Assembly: GCA_036384795.1 (NCBI GenBank)
Contig: DASVLP010000074.1
Span: forward strand, 1-64,000
Reading direction: 5' to 3'
Length of the DNA stretch: 64,000 nucleotides
Origin: Andeanibacterium sp036384795
Lineage (GTDB): Bacteria; Pseudomonadota; Alphaproteobacteria; Sphingomonadales; Sphingomonadaceae
Below the pieces are notes generated by a model, which made no database searches, had not been told where the DNA came from, and worked only from the letters and a program-made list of their open reading frames with translations. Below are positions 22,560-31,532 of this stretch, in pieces. Each line of letters opens with the position of its first letter. Positions within the stretch are counted from its first letter, which is position 1. The translations under genes and the position numbers were made by a program.

Positions 22560-23583
22560 GGCGCAGCGTTACGAGCGGTATGCGTTTGAAGCGTCCCCAT
22601 GGGTGCAGAACCTCACCCAGCGAGATCTGGCGCAGTTGCTCGGGACGACGAAAGGCAAACTGGAAACTCTGATCGGGGAAAAAGACAAGTACACGCGGCG
22701 GCGGCCTCAGCGCATCGGTTCCAAGGATCGGATGCTAGCCCTGCCCGTGGGCAAGCTCAGGACGGTTCACGAGCGGCTGAAATTCCATCTGAACAAGATC
22801 AAGCAGCCCGACTACCTGTTCAGCCCGCGCAAGGGGAGAGGGCAGCGCGACAATGCCGAGCATCACGCGGAGCAGACCCAATTCCTGAGTCTCGACATTC
22901 GCCAATTCTACCCGTCGACCACACAAGAGCACATCTTCAGATGGGCTTACCATGTCGCTGGGCTCAAGAGCGACGTAGCAGGCATGCTTGCCAAGCTCGT
23001 GGCAATCGACGGCAAGATGCCATTCGGCTCACCTGTGAGCCCGGTGCTAACGACGCACGTCCACCGGGCCATGTTTGACGAGATCTATGACCTTTGCCAG
23101 GCCAACGGGCTCAAGATGTCGTTGTGGGTGGATGACCTTGTCATTTCCGGGCTCTTCGTGAGGGGCGATCTACTTGAGCGGGTCCGCAACATCATCCGCA
23201 AACACGGCCTGCAGACGCACAAGATTCGGTTCCGGTCGAGCGCACTGCCGGTCAGCATCACCGGCGTTCCGATCAAGGCAAAGCGAGTCGTCGCACCGCG
23301 AGCCTTGCACCAGCGTATCCAAGATGGATACGCCGAGCTTCGGCGTGACATCTCCGATGGAGAGCGCGCGGAAGCTATCGATCGGTTGCTTAGCGCGCTC
23401 GGAACTTATCGCTACCACCTGGGGCCGAGAACCAATGAAGGTCGGCTGACCGCAAATCGCATGCACGCATTACGGCAGCGTCGAGCGCGCTTGAATCCTG
23501 CTCATGTAACGTTGCCTGCAAGCTCCAGGAATTCAACCGCTGCGTCTGCGTGTATGAGCGACGGGACGCTGCCCTGGGCTTAG
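22549..23583 (+). CDS. Retron-type reverse transcriptase
   Basis: 344 residues with a GTG start. RT motifs in order: LSLDIRQFYPS (about 113-123, first catalytic Asp), PFGSPVSPVL (158-167), catalytic box WVDD (193-196, where most RTs have YxDD) and SITGV (236-240), resembling the retron VTG element. There is no maturase or HNH domain as in group II introns, and no template/variable repeats as in diversity-generating elements were noticed. With the upstream XRE gene and folded RNA it fits a retron, closest in layout to type VI. Retrons make msDNA and act as anti-phage toxin-antitoxin systems. Confidence 0.82.
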   Translation: MTRRAQRYERYAFEASPWVQNLTQRDLAQLLGTTKGKLETLIGEKDKYTRRRPQRIGSKDRMLALPVGKLRTVHERLKFHLNKIKQPDYLFSPRKGRGQRDNAEHHAEQTQFLSLDIRQFYPSTTQEHIFRWAYHVAGLKSDVAGMLAKLVAIDGKMPFGSPVSPVLTTHVHRAMFDEIYDLCQANGLKMSLWVDDLVISGLFVRGDLLERVRNIIRKHGLQTHKIRFRSSALPVSITGVPIKAKRVVAPRALHQRIQDGYAELRRDISDGERAEAIDRLLSALGTYRYHLGPRTNEGRLTANRMHALRQRRARLNPAHVTLPASSRNSTAASACMSDGTLPWA

Positions 23584-23688
23584 GGGCGCGCCGTCCGAAG
23601 TCTTTTGGTGATGCGCGGGCCAAGCTGATGGGCGGCTGACGGCAAGGTCCCCTCACCGGCTTGGTTGGTTTGCGGCGAGTAGTAGCTG

Positions 23689-24915
23689 TCAGTGCGCGCC
23701 CTGCCTGAAATCCGGACGCAGGATTTCTGCACCTTTGCGCAGCTGATCGAGATGGTCGCTCCACCATTGAGCCATCGCGACGCGCTCCCTCCAGTGCGCA
23801 CCGCGATGGTAGGCCGCGCGGACGCGGTCGTCATCGCCATGCGCAAGCGCCCGCTCGATCGCATCGGGCGACCACTTCCCACTCTCGTTGAGCAGGGTTG
23901 AGGCCATCGCCCGAAAACCGTGAGCCGTCATCTCGTCGCCGGAGAAGCCGAGCCGGCGCAAACCGGCATTGACCGTGTTCTCGCTCATCGGGCGGGCAGC
24001 CGAGCGGATCGACGGAAATACGTAACCCGAAGGTCCGGTGATTAAATGAGCTAGGCGGAGTATCCCGACCGACTGCGAGGACAGAGGCACCCGATGCGCC
24101 TTGCGCATCTTCATCTTCTCGGCAGGAATGGTCCAGAGGGCTCCGTCGAGATCGATGTTTTCCCATTCGGCGTGCCGTAACTCACCCGGGCGAACGAAAA
24201 CGTGCGGCGCGAGCTGCATGGCAAGCTTGGTCAGGACCTGACCGTCGTATCCGTCGATCGCCCTGAGCAATTCTCCGGCGCGTTTGGCATCAGTGATCGC
24301 CCCGTAGTGCTTCGGCGTCGGCGCGGTCAGGGCGCCGCGCAAATCTCGGCTGGGATCGGATGCAAGCCGCGCTGTCGCTACGGCGTATCGAAACACGCGG
24401 CCGGCAAGCTGAAGCACTCTGCGGGCTGTCTCGTAGTTGCCCTTGGCCTCTATGCGGCGAAGGACGCCGAGAATTTCCGGTGGGGTGATCGAAGAGATCG
24501 GAAGCCGTGGAAACGCCGGCCCCATGCGGGATATGTAGTAGCGGCTCCTGGCCGCTGTAGCGCTGGACATGCCTTCACGAAGGCGCTTCTCGATCAGCTC
24601 CTCAGCAATCTCGCCAAAGGTATTCGCTGCCTCGACCTGGGCGCGGTACTTCGCCTGCTGCTTTTCGCGCGAGGGGTCTTTACCCGCGGCGAGCTGCTCT
24701 CGAGCCTCGTCGCGACGCTTGCGAGCTTCGGCAAGGCTGACTTCAGGATAGGTGCCGACGCCGAGCTTCTTCTCGCGTCCATCGATGCGGTATTTCACCC
24801 GCCAGAGCTTTCCGCCTGAAGGCTGCACAAGCAAAAACAGGCCGAGGGAATCGCCCAACTTGTACGGCTTCGAGCGAGGTTTCGCGTTGCGGACGGCGGT
24901 AGCTGTCAGAGCCAT
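23689..24915 (-). CDS. P4-type tyrosine integrase of the island
   Basis: 408 residues: N-terminal DUF4102 arm-binding domain (LTATAVRNAKPRSKPYKLGD), SAM-like core-binding domain, and C-terminal catalytic domain with R242 (VRPGELRH), H332-x-x-R335 (HGFR), a further His at 359 and the nucleophile Y369 (AAYHRG). It integrates and, with a partner, excises elements at tRNA genes. It lies 166 bp from the tRNA-Val 3' end and points away from it, the classical arrangement. The cofactor for excision may be the AlpA protein. Confidence 0.93.
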   Translation of the reverse strand: MALTATAVRNAKPRSKPYKLGDSLGLFLLVQPSGGKLWRVKYRIDGREKKLGVGTYPEVSLAEARKRRDEAREQLAAGKDPSREKQQAKYRAQVEAANTFGEIAEELIEKRLREGMSSATAARSRYYISRMGPAFPRLPISSITPPEILGVLRRIEAKGNYETARRVLQLAGRVFRYAVATARLASDPSRDLRGALTAPTPKHYGAITDAKRAGELLRAIDGYDGQVLTKLAMQLAPHVFVRPGELRHAEWENIDLDGALWTIPAEKMKMRKAHRVPLSSQSVGILRLAHLITGPSGYVFPSIRSAARPMSENTVNAGLRRLGFSGDEMTAHGFRAMASTLLNESGKWSPDAIERALAHGDDDRVRAAYHRGAHWRERVAMAQWWSDHLDQLRKGAEILRPDFRQGAH

Positions 24916-24917
24916 AT

Positions 24918-24970
24918 GTGGGGGCCACTTTTCTGCTCACTTTATGTGGCCCCCAAAAGTGGCCCCCAAA
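24918..24970 (+). repeat. GTGGCCCCC repeats between integrase and tRNA (candidate arm/operator sites)
   Basis: GTGGGGGCCAC (24918-24928, inverted) and two direct GTGGCCCCC copies (24946-24954, 24959-24967) lie immediately upstream of the integrase ATG. The direct pair resembles 2520-2542 at the other end of the island. They may be integrase arm sites and also affect integrase transcription. Confidence 0.45.
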
Positions 24971-25081
24971 TTCGCAGGATGTGGCTGGAAGCACTGGGAC
25001 CACTTAGGACAGCCGCAGGCAAAATATCGCAGTTTTCCGGGGGTTTGTAAAGACAAACGGGGATGTTCAGAGACCCTGCGA

Positions 25082-25157
25082 TGGTGGGCGGTGACGGGCT
25101 CGAACCGCCGACCCTCTCGGTGTAAACGAGATGCTCTACCAACTGAGCTAACCGCCC
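25082..25157 (-). tRNA. tRNA-Val (anticodon UAC)
   Basis: A full cloverleaf on the minus strand: acceptor GGGCGGT/ACCGCCC, D arm GCTCAGTTGGTAGAGC, anticodon loop TTTACAC (anticodon TAC) on stem TCTCG/CGAGA, T arm with loop TTCGAGC, and encoded CCA at the 3' end (25082-25084). Its 3' end faces the integrase and is the presumed integration site of the island. Confidence 0.95.
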
Positions 25158-25266
25158 GCGCGAGGGCGCCTTACACATTCCGTCCCCCGGGCGGAAGCCG
25201 GGATCGCGGGCCGATTGGCACACCTCGCGGCCCGCGGCCCCGGCTCACGCCGGGACGACGCGCATG

Positions 25267-26277
25267 TCAGACCAGTTGTGCGGCCGCTTTGCCCAGCTCG
25301 GCGAAATAGCGCGCCATCGCGTCGGCGGCTTTGTCGGTCAGCGCGATGAACGCGCGGCGGCGGTCGGTCTCGTCTTCGACCCGCTGGAGCAGGCCGGCCT
25401 GGGTCATCTGCGAAATCCATCGCAATGCGGTGGTCGGCGGCACGGCGCTCGCGATGCACAGCGAGGTGACCGACACGCGGGTGTGCTCGGCACGCGCGGC
25501 GGTGAGATCGAGCAGCATGTCCCACGCGGGATCGGCGAACAGCTCGCCGTCGAAGAACCGCGCGCGCAGCTGGCGCTGGCGGATGATCCGGCGGACCAGC
25601 CGCGGATCGGGCAGCGGCGGCCGCGGCGGGCGCGCCAGCCGTTCGCCCTCGTCGCCACCTTGGCCGTGGAATCCGGGCGCGGGGGATTCGAAGCGGAACG
25701 CGCTGTCGCCGGTCACCCCGCCGCGATGCTCCACCGTGGCGCCGCCGCCGAGCCGTTCGAGCCGCTGGGCGATCTCGCTGACTTGTTCGGTCAGCCGCAG
25801 CAGCGTCAGCCGGTCTTCCTCCGACAGTTCGCGCAGCCGCAGGTTCGGCACTCGTGCAAGCACCCGCCCCAACGCAACCACCCGTTCGGCGCGGCCGGGA
25901 TCGACCAGGATCTGCGGCCGCGACTGGTCGAGGCAGGCGAAGACGTCGTCGAGCGCCTCGACGCTGGTCGAAACCACCAGTTGCGCGCCCGAACGCGCGG
26001 CGCGGGCATCGAGGCGGCACAACGCGGCAAGAATCCCCGCGCCGGAATGCGGGCAATCGAGCAGGACCACTTCGCCCAACGGCCGCGCTTCGCCCGCCAG
26101 ATCGTTGTCGGCAAGCAACTCGGCAATTGCGCCGCACTGGCCGATCCGCAAGCCCGCCGCGGCAGCGTCTTCGCGCATGCTGTCGCGCAAGTGCGCGCGG
26201 TCGGCGAAGATGGAGACCACCAGCGGCATTCCGGCCGCGTCACTCGCCGGCTGGTACGCGAAATCGGCCTGCGCCAT
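25267..26277 (-). CDS. MarR-like winged-helix protein with N-terminal extension
   Basis: 336 residues. The N-terminal half (about 1-170) has alternating strands and helices (PLVVSIFADRAHLRDS, VVLLDCPHSG) like a receiver-type fold, but lacks a clear phospho-acceptor signature. The C-terminal part is a MarR-like winged helix: VSVTSLCIASAVPPTTALRW for the recognition helix and EDETDRRRAFIALTDKA for the wing. Probably a transcription regulator with unknown target. The start at 26277 has AGGAG 9 nt upstream. It is the first chromosomal gene after the tRNA. Confidence 0.7.
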   Translation of the reverse strand: MAQADFAYQPASDAAGMPLVVSIFADRAHLRDSMREDAAAAGLRIGQCGAIAELLADNDLAGEARPLGEVVLLDCPHSGAGILAALCRLDARAARSGAQLVVSTSVEALDDVFACLDQSRPQILVDPGRAERVVALGRVLARVPNLRLRELSEEDRLTLLRLTEQVSEIAQRLERLGGGATVEHRGGVTGDSAFRFESPAPGFHGQGGDEGERLARPPRPPLPDPRLVRRIIRQRQLRARFFDGELFADPAWDMLLDLTAARAEHTRVSVTSLCIASAVPPTTALRWISQMTQAGLLQRVEDETDRRRAFIALTDKAADAMARYFAELGKAAAQLV

Positions 26278-26348
26278 CGCTTGCGACTCCTGGCTCCAAA
26301 TTCGCGAACAGGAGTAGAACAAAACGGGTTCAAGTCAAGTATCTTTGC

Positions 26349-26926
26349 TCAAGGATCGATCTCGATCGGAGTGCCGTCGGGCACTTGCGCCCACAGTTCC
26401 TCGATCTCGGCATCGCTCAGCGCGATGCAGCCGTCGGTCCAGTCGCCCGGCGCGCGCTTCGGCGCGAGCCAGTTGGGCTGGCCGTGGATGAACACCTCGC
26501 CGCCCGGCGAGCGGCCCCGGCTGCGCGCGTACGCTGTGTCGCCGGCGTTCGGGTACGAGATGTGGAGCGACAGGTGATAGCTGCTCTGCGGGTTGCGATA
26601 GTCGAGCACATAGCGGCCTTCCGGCGTCCGCTCGTCGCCCTCGAACCGCTTGGGCCCCACCGGCGCGGCGCCGAGCTGGATGCCGGTGTAGGTCTTGAGC
26701 GCCCGCCCCGCGGCGTAGAGGGTCAGCGTGCGCTGCGACTTGTCCACCACCACCAGGTCGACCCCGCCCCGGCCGGTGGTCTGCGGGCTTTCGGCCGGCC
26801 GCTGCGGGAACGGCGGCAGCGGGAAGGTTGTCGCTTCGGCGGGAGGGGGTAGCGGACCCTCTTCGGTGCTTGCGCAGCCGGCCAGCGCGAGTGCCGGCCA
26901 CAGCAGGGCGAGGCGGCGACCCGGGG

Positions 26927-26930
<4 letters not shown>
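26349..26930 (-). CDS. L,D-transpeptidase (YkuD) lipoprotein
   Basis: 193 residues. Lipobox LAGC follows the signal peptide, then a Pro-rich linker and a YkuD catalytic domain with HGQPNWL and the Cys motif WTDGCIALSD (nucleophile Cys, in place of the usual SxGC). It forms 3-3 cross-links in peptidoglycan or attaches lipoproteins, in the periplasm. Its ATG overlaps the purA stop (ATGA), so it is translationally coupled to purA. Confidence 0.9.
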
Positions 26931-28216
<1,286 letters not shown>

Positions 28217-28260
28217 ACGGCTGCCTTTCTCTGTCCGGAACTCAAACGCGCGCGGCCTTA

Positions 28261-28529
28261 GAGCCTGTTTCAGCTAAGTGGAAGCTTTGTGATCGCGTCC
28301 GGAAGTTCGCTGGGTAGGAGCGGCGCGCGGCGCGGGCCCGTAGGCCCCGTGCAAGCGGCGCGACGCCCGCCAGCGGGCTTCCGGACGCGACCGCGCAGCG
28401 GCGGGCCGATTTTGGCCCATTGCCGCGTCGCTCGTCGGTCACGATGCTTTGGCATCGCTCCCTCCTCGCTTCTTGCACTGGGCCAAAATCGGCTCCGTCA
28501 CAACGCCTCCACTTAGCTGAAACAGGCTC
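28261..28529. mobile_element. MITE-like element with 22-bp terminal inverted repeats
   Basis: Perfect 22-bp terminal inverted repeats (28261-28282 and 28508-28529) begin GAGCCTGTTTCAG and flank 225 bp without a gene. Inside are two further inverted repeats: GCGTCCGGAAG with CTTCCGGACGC, and GCCGATTTTGGCCCA with its complement. Flanking trinucleotides are TTA and TGA. GAGCC-type ends with TNA targets recall the IS1031 group of IS5-family insertion sequences; a non-autonomous derivative is inferred. Confidence 0.65.
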
Positions 28530-28847
28530 TGAAGGGGTTGCCGGGGAAGGGCAACCGAGGGTGACACAAGTTACACCCTGTCACTCTGCCGGGTATCCAC
28601 GCGTTTCTTTATATTTCAAAGGGTTACTTGGTCTTTTCGCCGGGTGACAGTCTCAGGAAAATACCCCTTTGTTTGTCACCCCACCATTTTCCGCCACAAA
28701 CGGGCTTGCCCGGAGCCGGATGCCGAGTCGAAACGGCGCGGCTCGACTATGACACGGCACGGCTGCTGTAGGACAGCGCAATCGGGTGGCCCGCGATATC
28801 GACCACGCTAGATTGCGCAGGCGTTCGACTGCAATTATCCGAAGCCC
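28530..28847. other. Intergenic region with hairpin GGTTGCC/GGCAACC
   Basis: 318 bp with no gene recognised. A 7-bp hairpin lies at 28536-28556 and an inverted pair GTGACA/TGTCAC at 28561-28584. The purA promoter is more likely on the far side of, or within, the neighbouring element. Nothing else could be supported. Confidence 0.4.
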
Positions 28848-29405
28848 ATGATCGACCGGCGCACCGCCCTGGCAAGCATGTTCGCGGTGACGCTCGATCT
28901 CGCAGCGGGAGCCGCCCAAGCCATGCCGAACGATAAGCTCGCGGTCCGCCGCTCGCGGGTGGAGGACGTTCCGCAAATGGTCGAGATGATCGAGCGGCGG
29001 CGCCTGCGCTATCAGACCTACCAGCCGGTATTTTGGAGAAAGGCGACCAATTCCGCCGAAGCGAGCCTGACCTGGTTCGCCCACATGATCGAAAGCGGGG
29101 TCACCGCCTTCACCGCACTGGAGAACGGCCAAGTCGCCGGGTTCGTGTTCGCCAACGAGACGCCTTCCCCGCCGGTGGTCGATCCCGGCGGCAAGACGAT
29201 CACGCTCGACGATTACTGCGTGGCCGACGAAAGCCGCTGGCCGGACGTGGGCCTTGCGCTGCTCGAGGCGGTCAAGGCCGAAGGCCGCAAGCAGGGCTGG
29301 CGGCAAGTCGTGGTGGTAAGCGCGCAGGCCGACGTTCCCAAGAGCCGGTTCCTTGCCGCCAACGGCCTGTCGATCGCTTCGACCTGGTGGACCACCCCGC
29401 TCTAG
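28848..29405 (+). CDS. GNAT-like N-acetyltransferase with possible export signal
   Basis: 185 residues. Residues from about 30 on look like a GNAT domain (LAVRRSRVEDVPQMVEMIER, then VAGFVFANE, then DDYCVADESRW and LALLEAVKAEGRKQGW). The first 25 residues (MIDRRTALASMFAVTLDLAA, ending AAQA) resemble a Tat-type signal with an RR pair, which would be odd for an acetyl-CoA enzyme. Starting instead at 28923 (Met26, GGGAG upstream) gives a plain cytosolic protein. Substrate unknown. Confidence 0.6.
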   Translation: MIDRRTALASMFAVTLDLAAGAAQAMPNDKLAVRRSRVEDVPQMVEMIERRRLRYQTYQPVFWRKATNSAEASLTWFAHMIESGVTAFTALENGQVAGFVFANETPSPPVVDPGGKTITLDDYCVADESRWPDVGLALLEAVKAEGRKQGWRQVVVVSAQADVPKSRFLAANGLSIASTWWTTPL

Positions 29406-29490
29406 CGGCGCTTCCAGGCGACAATTCGCGACAAAATCGTGGCTGGCGCGCGCCTCCCAGCGGCGTATTTTCCGCGCCAGCAACGGGGGC

Positions 29491-30396
29491 ATGATGAGGA
29501 CCGTGCCCATGCATATCTTTGCCGCGCTCGCTTCCGCCCTGCTGTTCCTTTCCAGCCTGTCGCTCGCCGTGTCCGATGCCGCGTGGGCGGCGCGGGCCGA
29601 CGCGGCGGCACCGGCCCCGGCGGCCAGACAAACCCTCGCCTACGGCCCCGACCGCGCGCAGACGCTCGACTATTGGCCGGGACGCGGGCCCGGCGCGCCG
29701 GTGGTGGTGTTCGTCCACGGCGGCGGGTGGAAGCGCGGCGACAAGACGATGATGACCGGGTCGGCCAAACTGAAGGACTGGCAAGCGCAAGGCTACGCGG
29801 TCGCCGCGATCGATTACCGGCTGGTGCCGCAGGCGAGCGTCGAGGACGAGGCGGCGGACGTCGCCGCGGCGGTCGCCTACCTCAAGGCGAACGGCGCGCG
29901 CCTCGGCCTCGATCCGCACCGGATCGTGCTCGTCGGCCATAGCGCCGGGGCGCACCTCGTCGCGCTGGTCGGCACCGACCCGACGTGGCTCGGCGCGGTG
30001 GGATTGAAGCTCTCCGACTTGCGCGGAATCGTCTCGCTCGACGGCGCGGCTTACGACGTGCCCCGCCAGCTCGAGATCGGCGCGCCGCTGATGCACCAGA
30101 CGTACCTCCAGGCGTTCGGCGCCGATCCGGCGCGGCAGAAGCGGCTCTCGCCGACGCTCCAGGCCGGCCTGCCCAACGCGCCCGAGTTCCTGATCCTCCA
30201 CGTCCAACGCGCCGACGGCGTCGAACAGAGCGAGGCGCTGGCCGCCGCGCTGCGCAAGGCAGGGACCAAAGTAACGATCGAGGGCTTTGCCGGCGCGGGC
30301 CTCAGGGGCCACATGGAAATCAACCAGCGGCTGGGCGAGCCCGACTATCCGGCAACGCCGGTGGTCGATGCGTTCCTGAAACGGGTGCTCGGTTAG
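29491..30396 (+). CDS. Exported alpha/beta hydrolase (esterase-like)
   Basis: 301 residues. An N-terminal signal peptide (HIFAALASALLFLSSLSLAV) is followed by an alpha/beta-hydrolase with oxyanion motif HGGGW and nucleophile elbow GHSAG (VLVGHSAGAH), of the hormone-sensitive-lipase/kynurenine-formamidase-like type. It probably hydrolyses esters in the periplasm. Starts at 29491, 29494 or 29509 are possible; 29509 has the best-spaced GAGGA, while the earlier ones add a basic n-region. Confidence 0.8.
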   Translation: MMRTVPMHIFAALASALLFLSSLSLAVSDAAWAARADAAAPAPAARQTLAYGPDRAQTLDYWPGRGPGAPVVVFVHGGGWKRGDKTMMTGSAKLKDWQAQGYAVAAIDYRLVPQASVEDEAADVAAAVAYLKANGARLGLDPHRIVLVGHSAGAHLVALVGTDPTWLGAVGLKLSDLRGIVSLDGAAYDVPRQLEIGAPLMHQTYLQAFGADPARQKRLSPTLQAGLPNAPEFLILHVQRADGVEQSEALAAALRKAGTKVTIEGFAGAGLRGHMEINQRLGEPDYPATPVVDAFLKRVLG

Positions 30397-30405
30397 GTCC
30401 CTCGC

Positions 30406-30723
30406 CTAGGCCGCCACGTCGACCGGCAGCTTCTTGCCGTCGGGCGGGTAAATCCGGCTCAGGCAGTCGACGATTTCCTGGCGGATCGGAAAATCGAACT
30501 CGAGCCCGGCCCGGTCGCCGCGCTGCCAGATCACCGCCGCGCCCATCTCGCCCAGGCCTTCGGGCCTCAAGACGATCAGCTGGCCCGGATCGATCCGGTC
30601 GACCAGTCCGACGATCTGGCATCCGGCCGTCGAAATATCCGCCAGCGACAGATTGAGCGTGGTCTTCACGCTGCGCAAATGCGCCCCCAGCGCAACCCGG
30701 CTGCGTTCATGTTTACGTCGCAT
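30406..30723 (-). CDS. PilZ domain protein
   Basis: 105 residues, a stand-alone PilZ domain: a basic N-terminus with RKHERSRV (RxxxR) and DISTAGCQI (DxSxxG-like) form the usual cyclic-di-GMP-binding motifs, followed by a beta-barrel ending. It likely links c-di-GMP levels to surface or motility functions. It is convergent with the hydrolase gene, 9 bp away. Confidence 0.8.
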   Translation of the reverse strand: MRRKHERSRVALGAHLRSVKTTLNLSLADISTAGCQIVGLVDRIDPGQLIVLRPEGLGEMGAAVIWQRGDRAGLEFDFPIRQEIVDCLSRIYPPDGKKLPVDVAA

Positions 30724-30893
30724 CGAAACCCCCGGTCGTGACTGAGGGGATAATACCTAACAACGGTAAACGAATTTCATTACCTTTGTCCGCGGGCCGA
30801 GCGCTTGGCCGCGGGGTGCTGAAACGGCCGGGCAGCTGGTGCGTTGGATTCGCCGAAGGCGCCGAACAGCGCCCATGGACCTGGAGAACAGCG

Positions 30894-31088
30894 ATGGCCA
30901 AGAAAAAGCGCAAGGTGCCCAAGCGCATTGCCGGCATCAAGCTCAACCGCACGATCCGGCGTAAAGTCGCCACCGCGATGGCGCTGATCGAAGTGGCCGA
31001 AGCCGCGGTGATCGTCGCGTCGTTCGCCGGCGCGGTGCTGAAGGGCAAGAAGTCGAAGAAGCTGAAAAGGAAGCTGGCGTCGATTTAG
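30894..31088 (+). CDS. Small Lys-rich hypothetical protein
   Basis: 64 residues, MAKKKRKVPKRIAGIKLNRT at the N-terminus, a hydrophobic/Ala-rich middle (VAEAAVIVASFAGAVL) and a Lys-rich end. A GGAG ribosome binding site lies 7 nt upstream. Not a family I can name; the charge pattern suggests nucleic-acid or membrane-surface binding. Confidence 0.6.
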   Translation: MAKKKRKVPKRIAGIKLNRTIRRKVATAMALIEVAEAAVIVASFAGAVLKGKKSKKLKRKLASI

Positions 31089-31127
31089 CGCGGCTCACGC
31101 GCTTTCCTCCTCCGACAGCAGAAGGAG

Positions 31128-31532
31128 CTACAGAACCCGGTGCTCGCGCACGTAGCCGAACTCACCTTCGCCCGGCCAGCTTCGCCCATCGGGATAACGC
31201 AGTTCGATCCCGGCAAGGTCCTGCTCGTCCGCCAGCAGCATGTTGACGCCCATCAGGGTGTCCCCGAACTTCGCAACCGTGCCGGGCGTCAAGGTGAAAT
31301 GGGTGGTCGAGCCGCAGTTCGGGCAGAAGTGTATCTGCGCGCCCGGATCGTCCTTGTCCGCGCGGCAATAGCCGCTCGCGGTGCCTTCGACGCTCACTTC
31401 GGAAGGATGGAAATAGCCCCACCGGACGCCGGATTTGCTGCACAGCGTGCAGTTGCACTCGTTGATGTAGTCCGGACGCTTGCCGAGCGCGACGCGGATC
31501 CGGCCGCAATGGCAGGACAGGCTCAGCATCAC
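31128..31532 (-). CDS. GFA family (CENP-V/GFA) zinc protein
   Basis: 134 residues with the family's zinc ligands: CHCGRI, CNCTLCSKSG and CPNCGSTT. GFA proteins bind glutathione-S-hydroxymethyl adducts or related thiols; specific activity is unproven for most. Its ATG overlaps the hisZ stop (ATGA), so it is the second gene of that operon. Confidence 0.85.
   Translation of the reverse strand: MMLSLSCHCGRIRVALGKRPDYINECNCTLCSKSGVRWGYFHPSEVSVEGTASGYCRADKDDPGAQIHFCPNCGSTTHFTLTPGTVAKFGDTLMGVNMLLADEQDLAGIELRYPDGRSWPGEGEFGYVREHRVL

Noticed and set aside
22549..23583. Group II intron or diversity-generating retroelement
   Set aside because: No maturase/HNH domain, no intron ends, and no template/variable repeat pair noticed; the XRE partner and upstream RNA fit a retron better.
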